From Limnoperna fortunei (Eukaryota; Mollusca; Bivalvia; Mytilida; Modiolidae), in NCBI GenBank assembly GCA_944474755.1, contig OX104120.1, positions 35,940,067 through 36,004,066 of the forward strand: a stretch of 64,000 nt of DNA. Reading direction: 5' to 3'. Below are positions 13,101 through 23,700 of this stretch, piece by piece. Position 1 is the first letter of the stretch. The number at the start of each line of letters is the position of its first letter. The notes beneath the pieces are model-generated. The model did no database searches, was not told the origin of the DNA, and was given only the letters and a program-made list of their open reading frames with translations. A program made the position numbers and the translations under genes.

Positions 13101-14301
13101 ATTCCAGCAGCTCCAGCGTATGGTGTGTACATTTCACAACTTATACGTTATTCTAGATCCTGCGATTGTTATTCAGATTTTCTAGACCGATCACTGCTGT
13201 TGACTACTAAACTACTCAAATAAGGGTTTGTTGTACCTAGGTTGATGTTATCTCTCCAGAAGTTCTATGGTCGGCACCACGACTTAATTGATCGTTATGG
13301 GAAATCAGTGTCTCAAATACGATCTGACATTTTCTCTGAGTCATAGTTAGTGTTTCCTATTCCTGGATTTGACTTTTACCTAGACAAGACAATGAGTAAC
13401 TCGACAGGTGTCTAATTAGAGGCAGGCACTGCTTACTCGTCCGGAGCACCTGAGTGCACCCATGGTTTTTATTGGGTTCGGGTTACTACCTTTCTGTGTT
13501 TTATGTTTTTGATTTTTGTGTTGTGTTTGTCTATATCCGGATTTATAACTGTCCCTTGGTTTTTGGCTCTTGTTGTTCGGTCGGTTTTCTTTGCTACTTT
13601 TTTATGGTTTTTAATGCATTGGAAATAAGTATTTTCTCACTGACAGTTAGTGGTAAGCATATACTGCATGTGCGAGTCATACATGTAAATCGTGGTTACC
13701 TGCCCCTTTAATGGAGGTAACACCACTTAATTCGCAATCAGCAAATTAGCCAAAACATGACAACTCACCAGAATATATAAATATAAGCCACGCCAGTGTT
13801 ATCTATAATATAAACGTAGGTGCAAAATGACCCAGGGCAAACAGGAATCGGGGCAAATTGACCAGTATTCCCACTAATAGGCTATGAAATATGGTAAGGT
13901 TATTTTATACAATTTTCTTTCATCTGATTTACACAATACAAAGGTATAAAATAGAATAATACAGAAAATGAGAAATGTAAGCAAACAAAACTGAGCGCAC
14001 GGAGTGGGGGGAGGTGACTGTTACTTTTATTATATATCGTGACTTTGTTTTATGGCTTTTGAATATCCTTACTTACAATGTAAGTAAGTAAAATTTTATT
14101 TGACGGCATGAATAAACACAAAATAACACAAGCTATTACGAGTTTTGACAATTTTCCTGTACTTACTTCAACTAAAGAAAAGTTAATATCGACGTCCGAT
14201 TTAACAAACCCTCCGCAACCAAATACTGAATCCGCATTTGAAGTGTACAAAAAGGTCAGACTAAAAATTAGAATCAAATTTCTCTTGTTCCCCATCCCCA
14301 T
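1122..14301 (-). CDS. NOMO: NOMO (nodal modulator / BOS complex subunit), 5' eight exons, partial
   Basis: NOMO is a type I ER membrane protein whose lumenal part is a string of beta-sandwich (carboxypeptidase-regulatory-like) domains. With nicalin and TMEM147 it forms the BOS complex of the multipass translocon. Coding exons in order are 14301-14167, 10286-10151, 9005-8905, 7402-7296, 6751-6676, 6236-6159, 3970-3896 and 1256-1122. All have AG/GT borders and the phases join without a break into 281 codons. The first exon gives a hydrophobic signal peptide (about residues 5-22) and then VFGCGGFVKSDVDINFSLVE, nearly the same as vertebrate NOMO near its mature N-terminus. Exon 2 encodes DCAPNTGYYLIPLYDKADF and exon 5 a GDYDI strand, both as in the family. 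NOMO proteins are about 1200 residues, so roughly three quarters lies beyond the left edge. No exon was recognised in 1-1121. Transcription is divergent from DNAJC5. The identification is firm; exon borders come from phase and consensus only. Confidence 0.93.
1629..1891 (-). mobile_element. tRNA-derived SINE, full-length copy in NOMO intron
   Basis: On the minus strand this starts with a tRNA-like head (box A in CCTCGGTGGACGAGTGGTTA, then a B box GGTTTCGAGTCTC with one extra base). A conserved body with TTGCCTGTTTTCC and ATGATATAGCTGG follows, and it ends in a TTCAAATAAACAAAC tail. The same family recurs many times in this window. The tRNA head plus (CAAA)n tail fits mollusc SINE families such as RUDI or MetaSINEs, but I cannot tell which by eye. 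Confidence 0.8.
2011..3468. mobile_element. Pearl-like non-autonomous element with internal ~168-bp tandem core, copy 1
   Basis: The left end carries GAGGCTCTTAAGAGCCT, a perfect palindrome, and then CGCTCACCTGA. The core holds six to seven units of about 168 bp, each with CCATCCAAACAATATT, GGTTTCAGAGAAGAAGCC, CCCATAGGGTC and GGCGGCCATTTTGAATTTCC. It ends in a (GAC)n array at about 3370-3410 and a terminal hairpin AGCTCACATGACCC..GGGTCAGGTGAGCT. TCAGGTGAGC at the right is the inverse of GCTCACCTGA at the left. A second copy lies at 46809-48088 and a diverged one at 45068-45850. The architecture resembles bivalve 'pearl' (Helitron/Helentron-related) elements; that assignment is inference. Frames with runs of Asp are only the GAC array. 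Confidence 0.75.
4645..4906 (-). mobile_element. tRNA-derived SINE whose head seeds the adjacent minisatellite
   Basis: Same family as the copy at 1629. On the minus strand the head is GGGGCCTCAGTCACTGAGTAG. The plus-strand right end runs directly into the 36-bp tandem array, which repeats this head. Confidence 0.8.
4885..5930. repeat. 36-bp minisatellite (about 29 copies) derived from a SINE head
   Basis: The unit contains CTACTCAGTGACTGAGG, then CCCCCTGCTGAAGGTTTTA, repeated almost without change from 4885 to about 5760. More divergent units (CAGCACC, CAGCAAC, CAGCGAA, GGCGACC) lie at the right end. Because 36 is divisible by 3, the minus strand stays open for 358 codons of KTFSRGPQSLSS repeats. 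That frame is a by-product of the period, not a gene. The array sits in the NOMO intron between the exons at 6236-6159 and 3970-3896. Confidence 0.95.
7565..8115 (-). mobile_element. Unclassified dispersed repeat, copy 1 (minus)
   Basis: Read on the minus strand this matches 11275-11835, 43565-43875 and in part 40588-40812. Shared features are TTTTTTGCTTGCATTTTT at one end and AAGCAGTTTTTATTTGTC at the other, with TTTACAATGTAAG and AAACTTTTTTCTGC-like middles. One minus-strand frame reads FYIVSQPFLTLKGSYIVC and then IQTNC.TFP, and is recognisable in the 43.7-kb copy. No complete ORF or known domain is seen. Confidence 0.6.
8354..8404 (+). mobile_element. SINE 3' tail fragment
   Basis: Only the end is present: CCTGAAAGTGGTATTAAGCC, then CATTCAAACAAACAAACAA. 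It is the 5'-truncated tail of the tRNA-derived SINE family, in a NOMO intron. Confidence 0.6.
9063..9590. repeat. Dispersed element with ~150-bp internal tandem units, copy 1
   Basis: It begins GATATCAGTAAGATGGTACC. Three diverged units follow, each with CCTTGATATTATCTA, CAAAAGATAAAAA and GTTACAGC. It ends with GGATGGATGGACGGACAG, then CTGATCACTATAGGGTGTCC. A one-unit copy with the same ends lies at 40250-40475. The GGACGGACAG run next to the right end parallels the GAC array of the pearl-like elements. Confidence 0.7.
9763..10019 (-). mobile_element. tRNA-derived SINE, full-length copy
   Basis: The minus strand has GGGGCTTCGGTGGCCGAATG (A-box region), AGGTTCGAGTCTC (B box), the conserved body and a TTCAAACAAACAAAC tail. 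It lies 131 bp from the NOMO exon at 10151-10286. Confidence 0.85.
11275..11835 (+). mobile_element. Unclassified dispersed repeat, copy 2 (plus), in NOMO intron 1
   Basis: Homologous to 7565-8115 in the opposite orientation. TTTTTTGCTTGCATTTTT lies near the left end. ACAAAAGGAGCATAAGC and GTAAGCAGTTTTCATTTGTC lie near the right. A cytosine run at 11107-11134 lies just outside to the left. The inner frame TADNITQRILNRQQSIG resembles the NRQQ segment of the 43.7-kb copy. Confidence 0.6.
12060..13015 (+). repeat. Diverged repeat, copy A (partner at 16365-16870)
   Basis: Shared words with 16365-16870 include AAAAAATGTCCC, CTTCCTGT.CAGGTGACTGG, TGTTAATTG, GATGCAA and TGAATGAACAATT-like motifs, in the same order. 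Copy A has about 300 extra bases at 12530-12880. It ends where the reverse-transcriptase relic begins, so it could be upstream sequence of the same element, although copy B lacks that relic. Confidence 0.5.
13023..13346 (+). pseudogene. Retrotransposon reverse-transcriptase C-terminal relic
   Basis: The plus-strand frame reads LYDKRDDFNFPIVNFPF, then PAAPAYGVYISQLIRYSR, a stop (TAA) at 13221-13223, then GFVVPRLMLSLQKFYGRHHD and a terminal TAG at 13344-13346. From memory, this domain is a very common C-terminal tail of retrotransposon ORFs in bivalve and cnidarian genomes. The internal stop falls where those proteins usually have Gln, consistent with a CAA to TAA change. The 5' part of the ORF is missing. 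A T-rich 3' flank with GGAGCACCTGAG follows to about 13620 and probably belongs to the same element. It lies in NOMO intron 1, antisense to the gene. Confidence 0.6.
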
Positions 14302-14717
14302 GTCTTCAACAGCCGGTTTAACCTTGAATGAGCTTAACTAGAAACCCAATTTTTAACGTATTTAAAACGCGTTCGTGATTTGAATAAGGTCTTTACTAAA
14401 TCAAAATCAATGTCGGTGTTTTGTGTCTATCAAGAAAACGTTTCTTATTATAAAATCCATATATTTTTAGTTCTGACAAATATATGGCGAATGTCATCAA
14501 AATTTCCGACGTGAAAAAAATAGTCGAGTTTTAAAAACTTATTTGATAATAATAAAAATATCCGGAATATTAATTAATCATGCAACAGGGGGCGCTAATC
14601 AGTTCACAAACATCAGTATTGTGATGTCATTGATTTTCAAGGCAGCTTCCCACTCATACTAGGTCGAAATGATTTGATTTGTCGTTTTTCAACATATTTT
14701 AATTAGTTTGGACAGAA
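14302..14717. promoter_or_regulatory. Candidate bidirectional promoter between NOMO and DNAJC5
   Basis: The 416 bp between the divergent NOMO ATG (14301, minus) and DNAJC5 ATG (14718, plus) must hold both 5' UTRs and both core promoters, unless untranslated exons lie elsewhere. I see no convincing TATA box at a fixed distance. A CRE-like TGATGTCA lies at 14622-14629 beside a GGGGGCGC run at about 14588. Divergent promoters of housekeeping genes are often TATA-less. Confidence 0.5.
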
Positions 14718-14740
14718 ATGAATAGGCCAAGACACTTGTC
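14718..14740 (+). CDS. DNAJC5: DNAJC5 first coding exon (23 nt)
   Basis: ATG, seven codons (MNRPRHL) and TC of a split Ser codon are followed by GTAAGTCG. Joining to 17769 completes TCA and continues [12 protein letters not shown] in frame. No other ATG before 17769 gave both a donor and the right phase in my scan. Transcript data would settle it. Confidence 0.72.
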
Positions 14741-17700
14741 GTAAGTCGATGAAAAAAATTACACGTGCACACACTCGCGAATAAAATGGTATGCAAATTA
14801 CAGGCTCAAACACCTCCCCCTTAAATTGGCTTAATATTTAAACCATGTTCCATTTCATTTGTAAAATGTTACATACACTGAGTATTTTTATTTTACTGGC
14901 AATCTATTTTAGTCAATAATTGATGATGTCTTTTAAGCTGAAGTCACGGAAAGATGTGGGTTGTTTCCTACTGTCTAGCATTTAAGACCAGCCACATAGC
15001 CTTTCTATGATCAGTAAAAATTCAGTCATGTTTTTATTTGATCTTCACTACTCTACAGGAGCACCATTTTGGATGACGTATAGACAACATTCATGTTGGA
15101 TAGGTTTTATAGACAATTATCAGTTTGGCTGGGGGGTGGGGGTCTCGGTGGCAGAGTGTTAAAGTTCATGTAGTTTGTCTACTACTGATCACATGCTTGT
15201 CTACTTTGAGGTTGCGGGTTCGATCCCGTAGGCACTGTACTTCACTTCAATCCTAATTGACATCGATTGCCAGTGTAGAGGAGTTGACTTTTGGCCTTGT
15301 GTATTTTTACAGTCAAACTCCGATTGTGTTCTAATAATCAGTATTTGTACCTTTAAATTGTTGTATATAGTTTGGGACAACTTGTTTTTAAATGACTATT
15401 ACATTTATTTTACTTTAAACATGTAATTGTGTCAAGGCAATTTTTGGTATTTTTGCACTTTTATTTTTGGGAAATAGTGGCGAGGACAACCATTTGTAAA
15501 CAGGAAGTGAGATATCTTTTTTTCTATTGACGATTTTCATTGGTTTAAGTTATAAAGGTTATTCATTGGTTAAGGGGGGATATGAAAGCGATGAGCAACT
15601 TGCTCTCATCAGCTTGTACGTCCACTGACTTGTATAAGGTCTGAATACTCTTCTCTTACTATTCTCACTCCATACTCCTTCCCTAGACTAATAACCTGAA
15701 ATCTGCATATTTTTGACAAACTTATTTTTTCGCTAGCTTTTTGATACTAAAATGTAGGTTTATAGTAAAGTAGGTTTTGTCGATTTTCTAGTGTTCCTTT
15801 TGTTTAAATCCCTTTGAAATTTTATCCACTTACTTAGGTACATTTACATAAGAACTAGGTTTATTTATAAATTAATTTTAGGTGTGTTAGAGTAATGACC
15901 TAAATTTTTGACCTTTCTAATTATGTAAAGTTGTCCTGAATCATTTAAGTGCAAAATTACCTGTTTGAAATATTTAAAGGCTTGAAGATTAAAGTTGAAG
16001 TATGTAATTGAAATAGGTTTGTGAAAAAAGGAAACTTTTAATGTCATTTTGATTTTAATTACACTACAGCCAAAATGGATTACGCCAAGTCCGTGAGTCC
16101 ATGATGGACAACGATTGTAGTACGCGGACATTATCGATGGACAGAAGTTCATCATTCGCGGACACTTCAGAAATTAAAGTCCCCAATGGATCCGCGATTT
16201 CTTCCATATGTCCGCGAACGTAAACGTTATTGTCATGGACTGAATTCGATAAATACTTTATTTGAAGATAGTGTATTGTTCCAATCATTAAACCATTCAG
16301 TTGGGTATTAATTCCTTATAGATCGTCAGTAAAAACATGTTCAAGAAGGGTACTTTATAAATTATTTTACATAATAAATATTTTCATATTAATTTGTAAA
16401 AAAGGGGTCACAAAAAACAGATATAGTAAACTTTTATACAATAAAGGTGTGTTTAAACTCTTATAATATAAACAGTAGGTATTAATAAAATGCTGGCGTA
16501 AAACACCTTTCCTTATGGTGCCCCGGGGAATTAGGATACCTGTCGTCCACCGGATGCAAAATAGAACGGTCCATTGATCAAGGAACACCTGCGATTTTAT
16601 TGTGGGGTTAACTAATATACGCGTGTATAAATGTGTGTAAGAGTTGAAAGGTATGAATTACGGTAAATTTCATAATTATAATAAAAAAATGTCCCGCTGG
16701 CTTCCTGTTCAGGTGACTGGTGTTAATTGATGAAGGTAACACATGATTTCTCACTCCGTGCATGTCCGATTGTTATAGAATTTATACAAAGTAGAATCTG
16801 TTGAATGAACAATTATGTAAAACGAACATAAAATAAAGACATATGAGTAACGAGGTTTCTAAAATGTTACTGCCTTTCTGCAACAAATACTTTCATTACG
16901 AATTTATGCAGTTACAACATATGCCTTGTACAAAAGCCGTGTTTATCGCGGCAATACCGCGAAGTCCATTAATAGACGATTCTGCAGTCATTTTGGTCAT
17001 GGAACGTTCGCGGACAATTATCACTAAAAAAATTGATTGCCGCGTCGCGTTCGGCCGTGTTTTTTCGTGGACTTTGCGGAATCCATCTTGGCCGCAGTGT
17101 ATATTAATATTGTTGTAATATGTTGTTGAATTTAAAAAAAAAGACTTAATACATGAAGTATCTGAACTTAAAATCTTGCCTCTTCTCTGCCAATTTATCT
17201 ACGGATCCCAGAGGAACAGACATGAATAATAGCCGTACACATTTTAATTGAAATTTTACACTAATAAAATACACTGTGATGAAAGTTTATAGATTGAGGA
17301 CAAACAAAATATTTTAGTTCAAGTTGAGGTCTAGTGTTTTGTCGGGTATTTATTCAAAACCATGCACCCGCAGAAAACGGTGACACATAGACACCGACCC
17401 CTCCAGTTACACCAGTTTTCCTATTGAAGTTCTGGGGCTTTCTCGGGGTACTTCAGCTTTATCCTGCAAGAAAAAACTGGATGCCTTGATATAGTTGAAA
17501 AATTGATGAAAGTGACAGAAAACAATATTCAAACAGACAAAATACAGTTTGTCTGACAAATTTGTATGCCGTGTTGTGGTAAGGAAGTCATTCCCCTAGT
17601 GATAATGAAAACCCAGGTCTAGAGTACTTCACCTAAGTCCATTTATTAGCTATACTTTTCATTTTGCCTTGTTGTAAAATTATGTATTAAGTGTATTATT

Positions 17701-20700
17701 TGTTAAGTGGTCTGTACATCTATATCACTAAAAACATTTAGTCACCAAGATCACGATTTTTTTTACAGAAGTTCCGGTAATTCACTATATGAACTACTGG
17801 GCTTACAGAAAAGTGCAACTCATGATGAAATAAAAAAGGCTTACAGAAGAGTAAGTATAGACCTACACACAAATTTTGTTCTGTCTGACCAAATGTTGGG
17901 CAGAGATTTTCTACTTTCTGGAAGTTTGAGTCATTGTGAATTTTTGTTTAACAACTAATATAATATGGGTGGATGGTATCCACTGTACTGGGTACTAGCT
18001 TTATAGATTAAGTCTCTTTTAGCTGTAAATCCACTGCATCTATCCACATTAAAGGGATATACAGTTACTATAATATGTAGGGCAAAAATGTTATAGATAA
18101 TTATCTTTACATCCTTAAACACCAAACGTAGAAGCGCAGTGTAAACCTTTCTTGCATTTTTGGATACATTCTCTGAATATAGTTGATTCTGAATGGCCTC
18201 AATTTAAAAAATCTTTCCTACGAAACTAGAAAAAAATCACTATGTCCTAATTTAACTTGGCACATAAAAGTTGTGTGTGAGGTCCTCAGCAAAAAAACTT
18301 AATGGGCAATCATTGTTTCTAAAAAGGTTTTCAGAAACTGTACAAGGCGAATATTTGTAGACTTATATTGTTTATGGTATCAGTTTCACAAATTTCTCAT
18401 TTATGCCAGGGCTCGACAGTAACGTTTGTTCGATTGCCTGGGACAAGTGGAAATGTCCGTCAGACAAGTAAAACTCAGTACTCACTTGTCCGTCAGGACA
18501 AGTTAAAAAAATAAGCCTATAATGAAGTATCATAAAGAATTGAAGTATCTTTTCTCGAAAATGCGAGTTTGGTCAATAATTTTTCTGAATTTATTACCCA
18601 TTACATTTTGTCATTGCCGATAACATGTCAGCACATTTATGCAAATTACTTAGCACTGGGTCGAAACTACGTATGCATAGCCCTAACTACAAGCTGCAAT
18701 GGAACCAGTAATATACAGTTTATTAGTGATCAAGAAAAGGCTTGAAGGAACTGCGCTTGCCGATAATAGTTGTAAAACTAATTTGACATCAACACGCACA
18801 TGTTTCACGATGTCCAAGAAAAAAATCGTAACGTTAGCAAAGCATAATATGTATTGTTTTTAACCAAATCATTGAATCATACAAATTTTGGATGTTCTGG
18901 GTCACAATTTTCGGACAAGTGATGTTTTCATTCGGACAAGTAAATTTTGAAAGTTACTTGTCCGAAGGGACAAGTTTAAAGCAAAGTTATTGTTGAGCCC
19001 TGTATGCTAATTGGCTTTAGATATGACTGTCATTCAAAAATCTTTAATTACTTTACAGCTTGCATTGAAGTTTCACCCAGACAAAAATCTTGATGATCCA
19101 TCAAAAGCAGAAAAGGTAAGAATTACCATTTTGAAGGGGAGATAATGTATGAATTGGTCTTTTTTGGAGAATGTCTCTTGTAGGATTTATAAAAAAATGT
19201 TGTCATTGATATCAATGTTATACAATTTACTTTGCCACATGGGTGTTTCATCTCATCAGTGTTGTGTAAACCAAACAATATTTAATCCAAATAATCAAGA
19301 TGTTGTAGAGCTTTTGTCATCAAAATTCCTTGGTATTCTTCAAGCCATTTCCTTACGTAAAGTTACTCTTCTTTGTAATTGTTTTATTTATAATAGATAA
19401 GTAGATTTGTTACATAATATCAGATTTTTTCTTTGATCTTTTTATAGCTTAATCACACTTATTCTATGTATTGTGCAAACTCATTCTTTAATATAAGGGG
19501 GGCCTTGGTGGCCGAGTGGTCAAGGTAGTTCGTCTACTATTGATCACGTGGTCTGTCAACACTGAGATTGCGGGTTCGATTCTCACCTCGGGCAGGGTGT
19601 TATCAACTCCAATCTTAATTGACAAGGATTGCCAGTTTTCCTACCGCAGGTCGGGGTTTTTCTCCGGGTACTCCGGCTTCCTCCCCCAATAAAAACTGGA
19701 CGCCATGATATAGCTGAAAAATTGCTGAAATTGGCGTTAAACTCCATTAAACAAACAACAACTTTAATATAAGACATTTCTTGTTAAACCACTGTTGATA
19801 AAAAATCCCTAATCAAATACATTGAAGTATGCAGTGCTTAGCTATGGAATAATCAACCAACTTTTAAGTTATCCCATAGTGTAAGCACAGCCTCTTATTG
19901 TCATTCAAACTACTAAATGAACTGCATCGGTGCAAAGATAGTCCAGACCATCCGTCCAGCACATGATCATATGACAAGTATAATGTCTCATTCTTTTGAT
20001 TGAATTATGTTACAAAACATATATACCACACCTCACTCATTAATATTTAAACCACTATGTAATTAATGTAGCTAGTAATCTACAAAAAAACTGGATGCCA
20101 TGATATTGCTGAAATTGGCATTAAACAATATTCAAACAAACAAACAATTTATTACCCATGTGTCAATACTGATGATGTAAGTTTATGTCTGGCTGGTGAG
20201 GGTGTACTCGACTCTAATCTTAATTGACAAGGATTGCCAGTTTTCCTACCTAAGGTCGGGGGCTTCCTCCTCCAAAAAAAACTGGATGCCAGATATTGCT
20301 GAAATTGGCATTAAACAATATTCAAACAAACAAACAAACTATTTATTACCCATGTGTCAATACTGATGATGTAAGTTTGTGTCTTGCTGGTGAGGGTGTA
20401 CTAGACTCTAATCTTAATTGACAAGGATTGCCAGTTTTCCTACCCAAGGGGGGGGGGGGGGGGGGGCTTCCTCCTCCAAAAAAAAACTGGATGCCAGGAT
20501 ATTGCTGAAATTGGCATTAAACAATATTCAAACAAACAAACAAACAATTTATTACCCATGTGTCAATACTGATGATGTAAGTTTGTGTCTGGCTGGTGAG
20601 GGTGTACTTGACTCTAATCTTAATTGACATGATTGCCAGTTTTCCTACCCAAGGTCGGGGGCTTCCTCCTCATAAAAAAAACTGGATGCCAGGATATTGC

Positions 20701-23700
20701 TGAAATTGGCATTAAACAATATTCAAACAAACAAACAAACTATTTATTACCCATGTGTCAATACTGATGATGTAAGTTTGTCTGGCTGGTGAGGGTGTAC
20801 TTGACTCTAATCTTAATTGACAAGGATTGCCAGTTTTCCTACCCAAGGTCGGGGGGGGGGGCTTCCTCCTCCAAAAAAAAAACTGGATGCCAGGATATTG
20901 CTGAAATTGGCATTAAACAATATTCAAACAAACAAACAAACTATTTATTACCCATGTGTCAATACTGATGATGTAAGTTTGTGTCTGGCTGGTGAGGGTG
21001 TACTAGACTCTAATCTTAATTGACATGATTGCCAGTTTTCCTACCCAAGGTCGGGGGCTTCCTCCTCATAAAAAAAACTGGATGCCAGGATATTGCTGAA
21101 ATTGGCATTAAACAATATTCAAACAAACAAACTATTTATTACCCATGTGTCAATACTGATGATGTTAGTTTGTGTCTGGCTGGTGAGGGTGTACTTGACT
21201 CTAATCTTAATTGACAAGGATTGCCAGTTTTCCTACCCAAGGTCGGGGGGGGGGGGGGGCTTCCTCCTCCAAAAAAAAAAAACTGGATGCCAGGATATTG
21301 CTGAAATTGGCATTAAACAATATTCAAACAAACAAACAAACTATTTATTACCCATGTGTCAATACTGATGATGTAAGTTTGTGTCTGGCTGGTGAGGGTG
21401 TACTAGACTCCAACCTTGACTAGAACTGCCTGTTTTCCTCCTGAAGGTTGGAAGTTTTTACTTATCCTTCCTACTCTTAATATAAACACATGATAAAGCT
21501 AAAAGGGGCATATCACATTTAAACAAACAAAAACAGATCTTTTCAGAAAATATCTTTTGGGCTAAACTTATTATTCAGACGTACACATTAAAAACCATGC
21601 ATACAATATATGTAGCATTTATTTGAAAAATATGTGTGTCAAATAGAATTATGCAACCCTTAACTTCTGAAAAAACAGGAGTTTTCATCACAGTTTAAAA
21701 TGGTGCAAATACCATATTTAGCATTTATTTGAAAAATCTGTGTCATATAGAATTAATTTAATCCTTAACTTCTGAAGAAACAAATGCAGTTGCCAAACTT
21801 ATTTTCAGCACTTTAAAATGTTACAATCATGTAGCATTTATTCAAAAGATTTGTGTATTACATAGAATTAACATATAACCCTTAACCTAACATCTGGAGA
21901 AACAAGTACAGTGTACATGTATTTGGTTTACTAGTATAACAGGTGTTCTGATTAAAAGAAAACAAATCAATTATATATACTATATATACTAGTATATTCA
22001 CCATTCTTAATTATATGAATACATGTAGATCACATATTTACATGTATATAGCATATGAGAGATAACTGAAATCATATTTTTGAGTTTTTCTATATTAAAA
22101 TAATATAGTTGCTCATAAAAAATATTTCTCATCTTGCAATATGTATTTTTTACACAAAAACATTGTGCTCATGTCCATTTTGTAGTTTTATGAGGTATTC
22201 TGGGGTATTCTTGGGTATTTCTATGGACCCCGCCAATAGCAATATCATCAAAGTCTTATAATTTAAGGCATTGTGTTATATATCCAGTTTATAATTCAGA
22301 TTAGTATCAAAGACTCCCCATGGTGTATGTGTAATATTACTTAATAGGTTTTTGTCATTAATATTGGCAGTCACTGATTATCTGCTTGATATGCACATGT
22401 GTTTAATTGTAAAATGTGTAATTAGAAAATCCCTAATTACTTGCTCAAATATACAGAAACTGGTATTCAGTTAACAACATGTCACACCAAGCTCATAGAT
22501 ATTCAGTCTGCAAACAATAAAAGAATACAAAAATTGTAAAAAATGTATTATTTTTGCTAATGTGGAACTGAAAAAAATGTATGTAAAATACTTGAAATGT
22601 AAATAAATAAACATACTATATACAATATTACATTTTGTAAATCAGAATTCCAATTAATGTACATACAATATTGCTTAGTGTTGTTGATAACACAATACAA
22701 TAAAATGTAATAGAAAACATCACTTTAAACTGCATTTATTTATATATATATATATTTTTTCAATGTTAAAATAATTTTTTTAATTTCCCAAAGAAACAAG
22801 AAACGTCTTAATTTTTTAATTTGTAGTTGTAATTTAAATTTAATTCTCTGAGAGGCCATATAACGGCAGTCAAGGACATAAAATCGGTGTAACTTTTTAC
22901 CCAAACCTACCCAAACTTTACCCAAACTATACCCAAACACACATTAAAATAACATGTTTTTGCATTTCTATCATGTTAAACATTTTATATACTAAATTTT
23001 TAATAGAAAATGTTATAAAAGTGAAGTTAACATGACAATTAATTTTCGCTGTTAAAGTCGATCTTATGAAGCCCCTTATGATCACGTTAAACATTTTATA
23101 TACTAAATTTTTAATAGAAAATGTTATAAAAGTTAAGTTAAAATGACTATTAATTTTCCCTGTTAAAGTCGATCTTATGAAGCCCCATATGATCATGAAA
23201 AATTAACCTTCCCAAAAATGCACTATTTAAGAAATAATTCATGGCTGCCCAATTTAATTGATAATTTAAATATGGGTAGGCATTATACTCATGATTATTT
23301 TGCCATGAGTGTTAGTGAATGGTAAAATATTATGAATATTATGCCTTCCCATATTTAAATAATCAATAAAATTGGAGCAGCCATGAATTATTTTGATTTT
23401 GTAACATAGAAATTTTCTAATTTCATGCCTACATAGGTAAAGGTTTATTTTGAACGGCCAACTTCTGAGATCCTCCCTTGTTACAAAATTATTTGTTTTC
23501 TCGTTGAATATTTGGTAAAAAAAAAAAAGAAGAAATATAAATTAAAGTAACATATTTATTATCAGTAACAATATAATTTAACAGTCATCAAAAAGAACGA
23601 CAAAATTAAGCATAAACGTTTATGTGAAACAGTTCTAAATGTATTTTCTATCCCATGAATCATCAGTGTCAAGCTAAAAAAATATTGTTTGTGTACCAAT

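Noticed and set aside
16843..17118. 91-codon plus frame as the DNAJC5 N-terminal exon
   Set aside because: Its sequence has no resemblance to CSP, lies inside an inverted-repeat element and lacks a donor in the needed phase. The 14718-14740 exon fits better.
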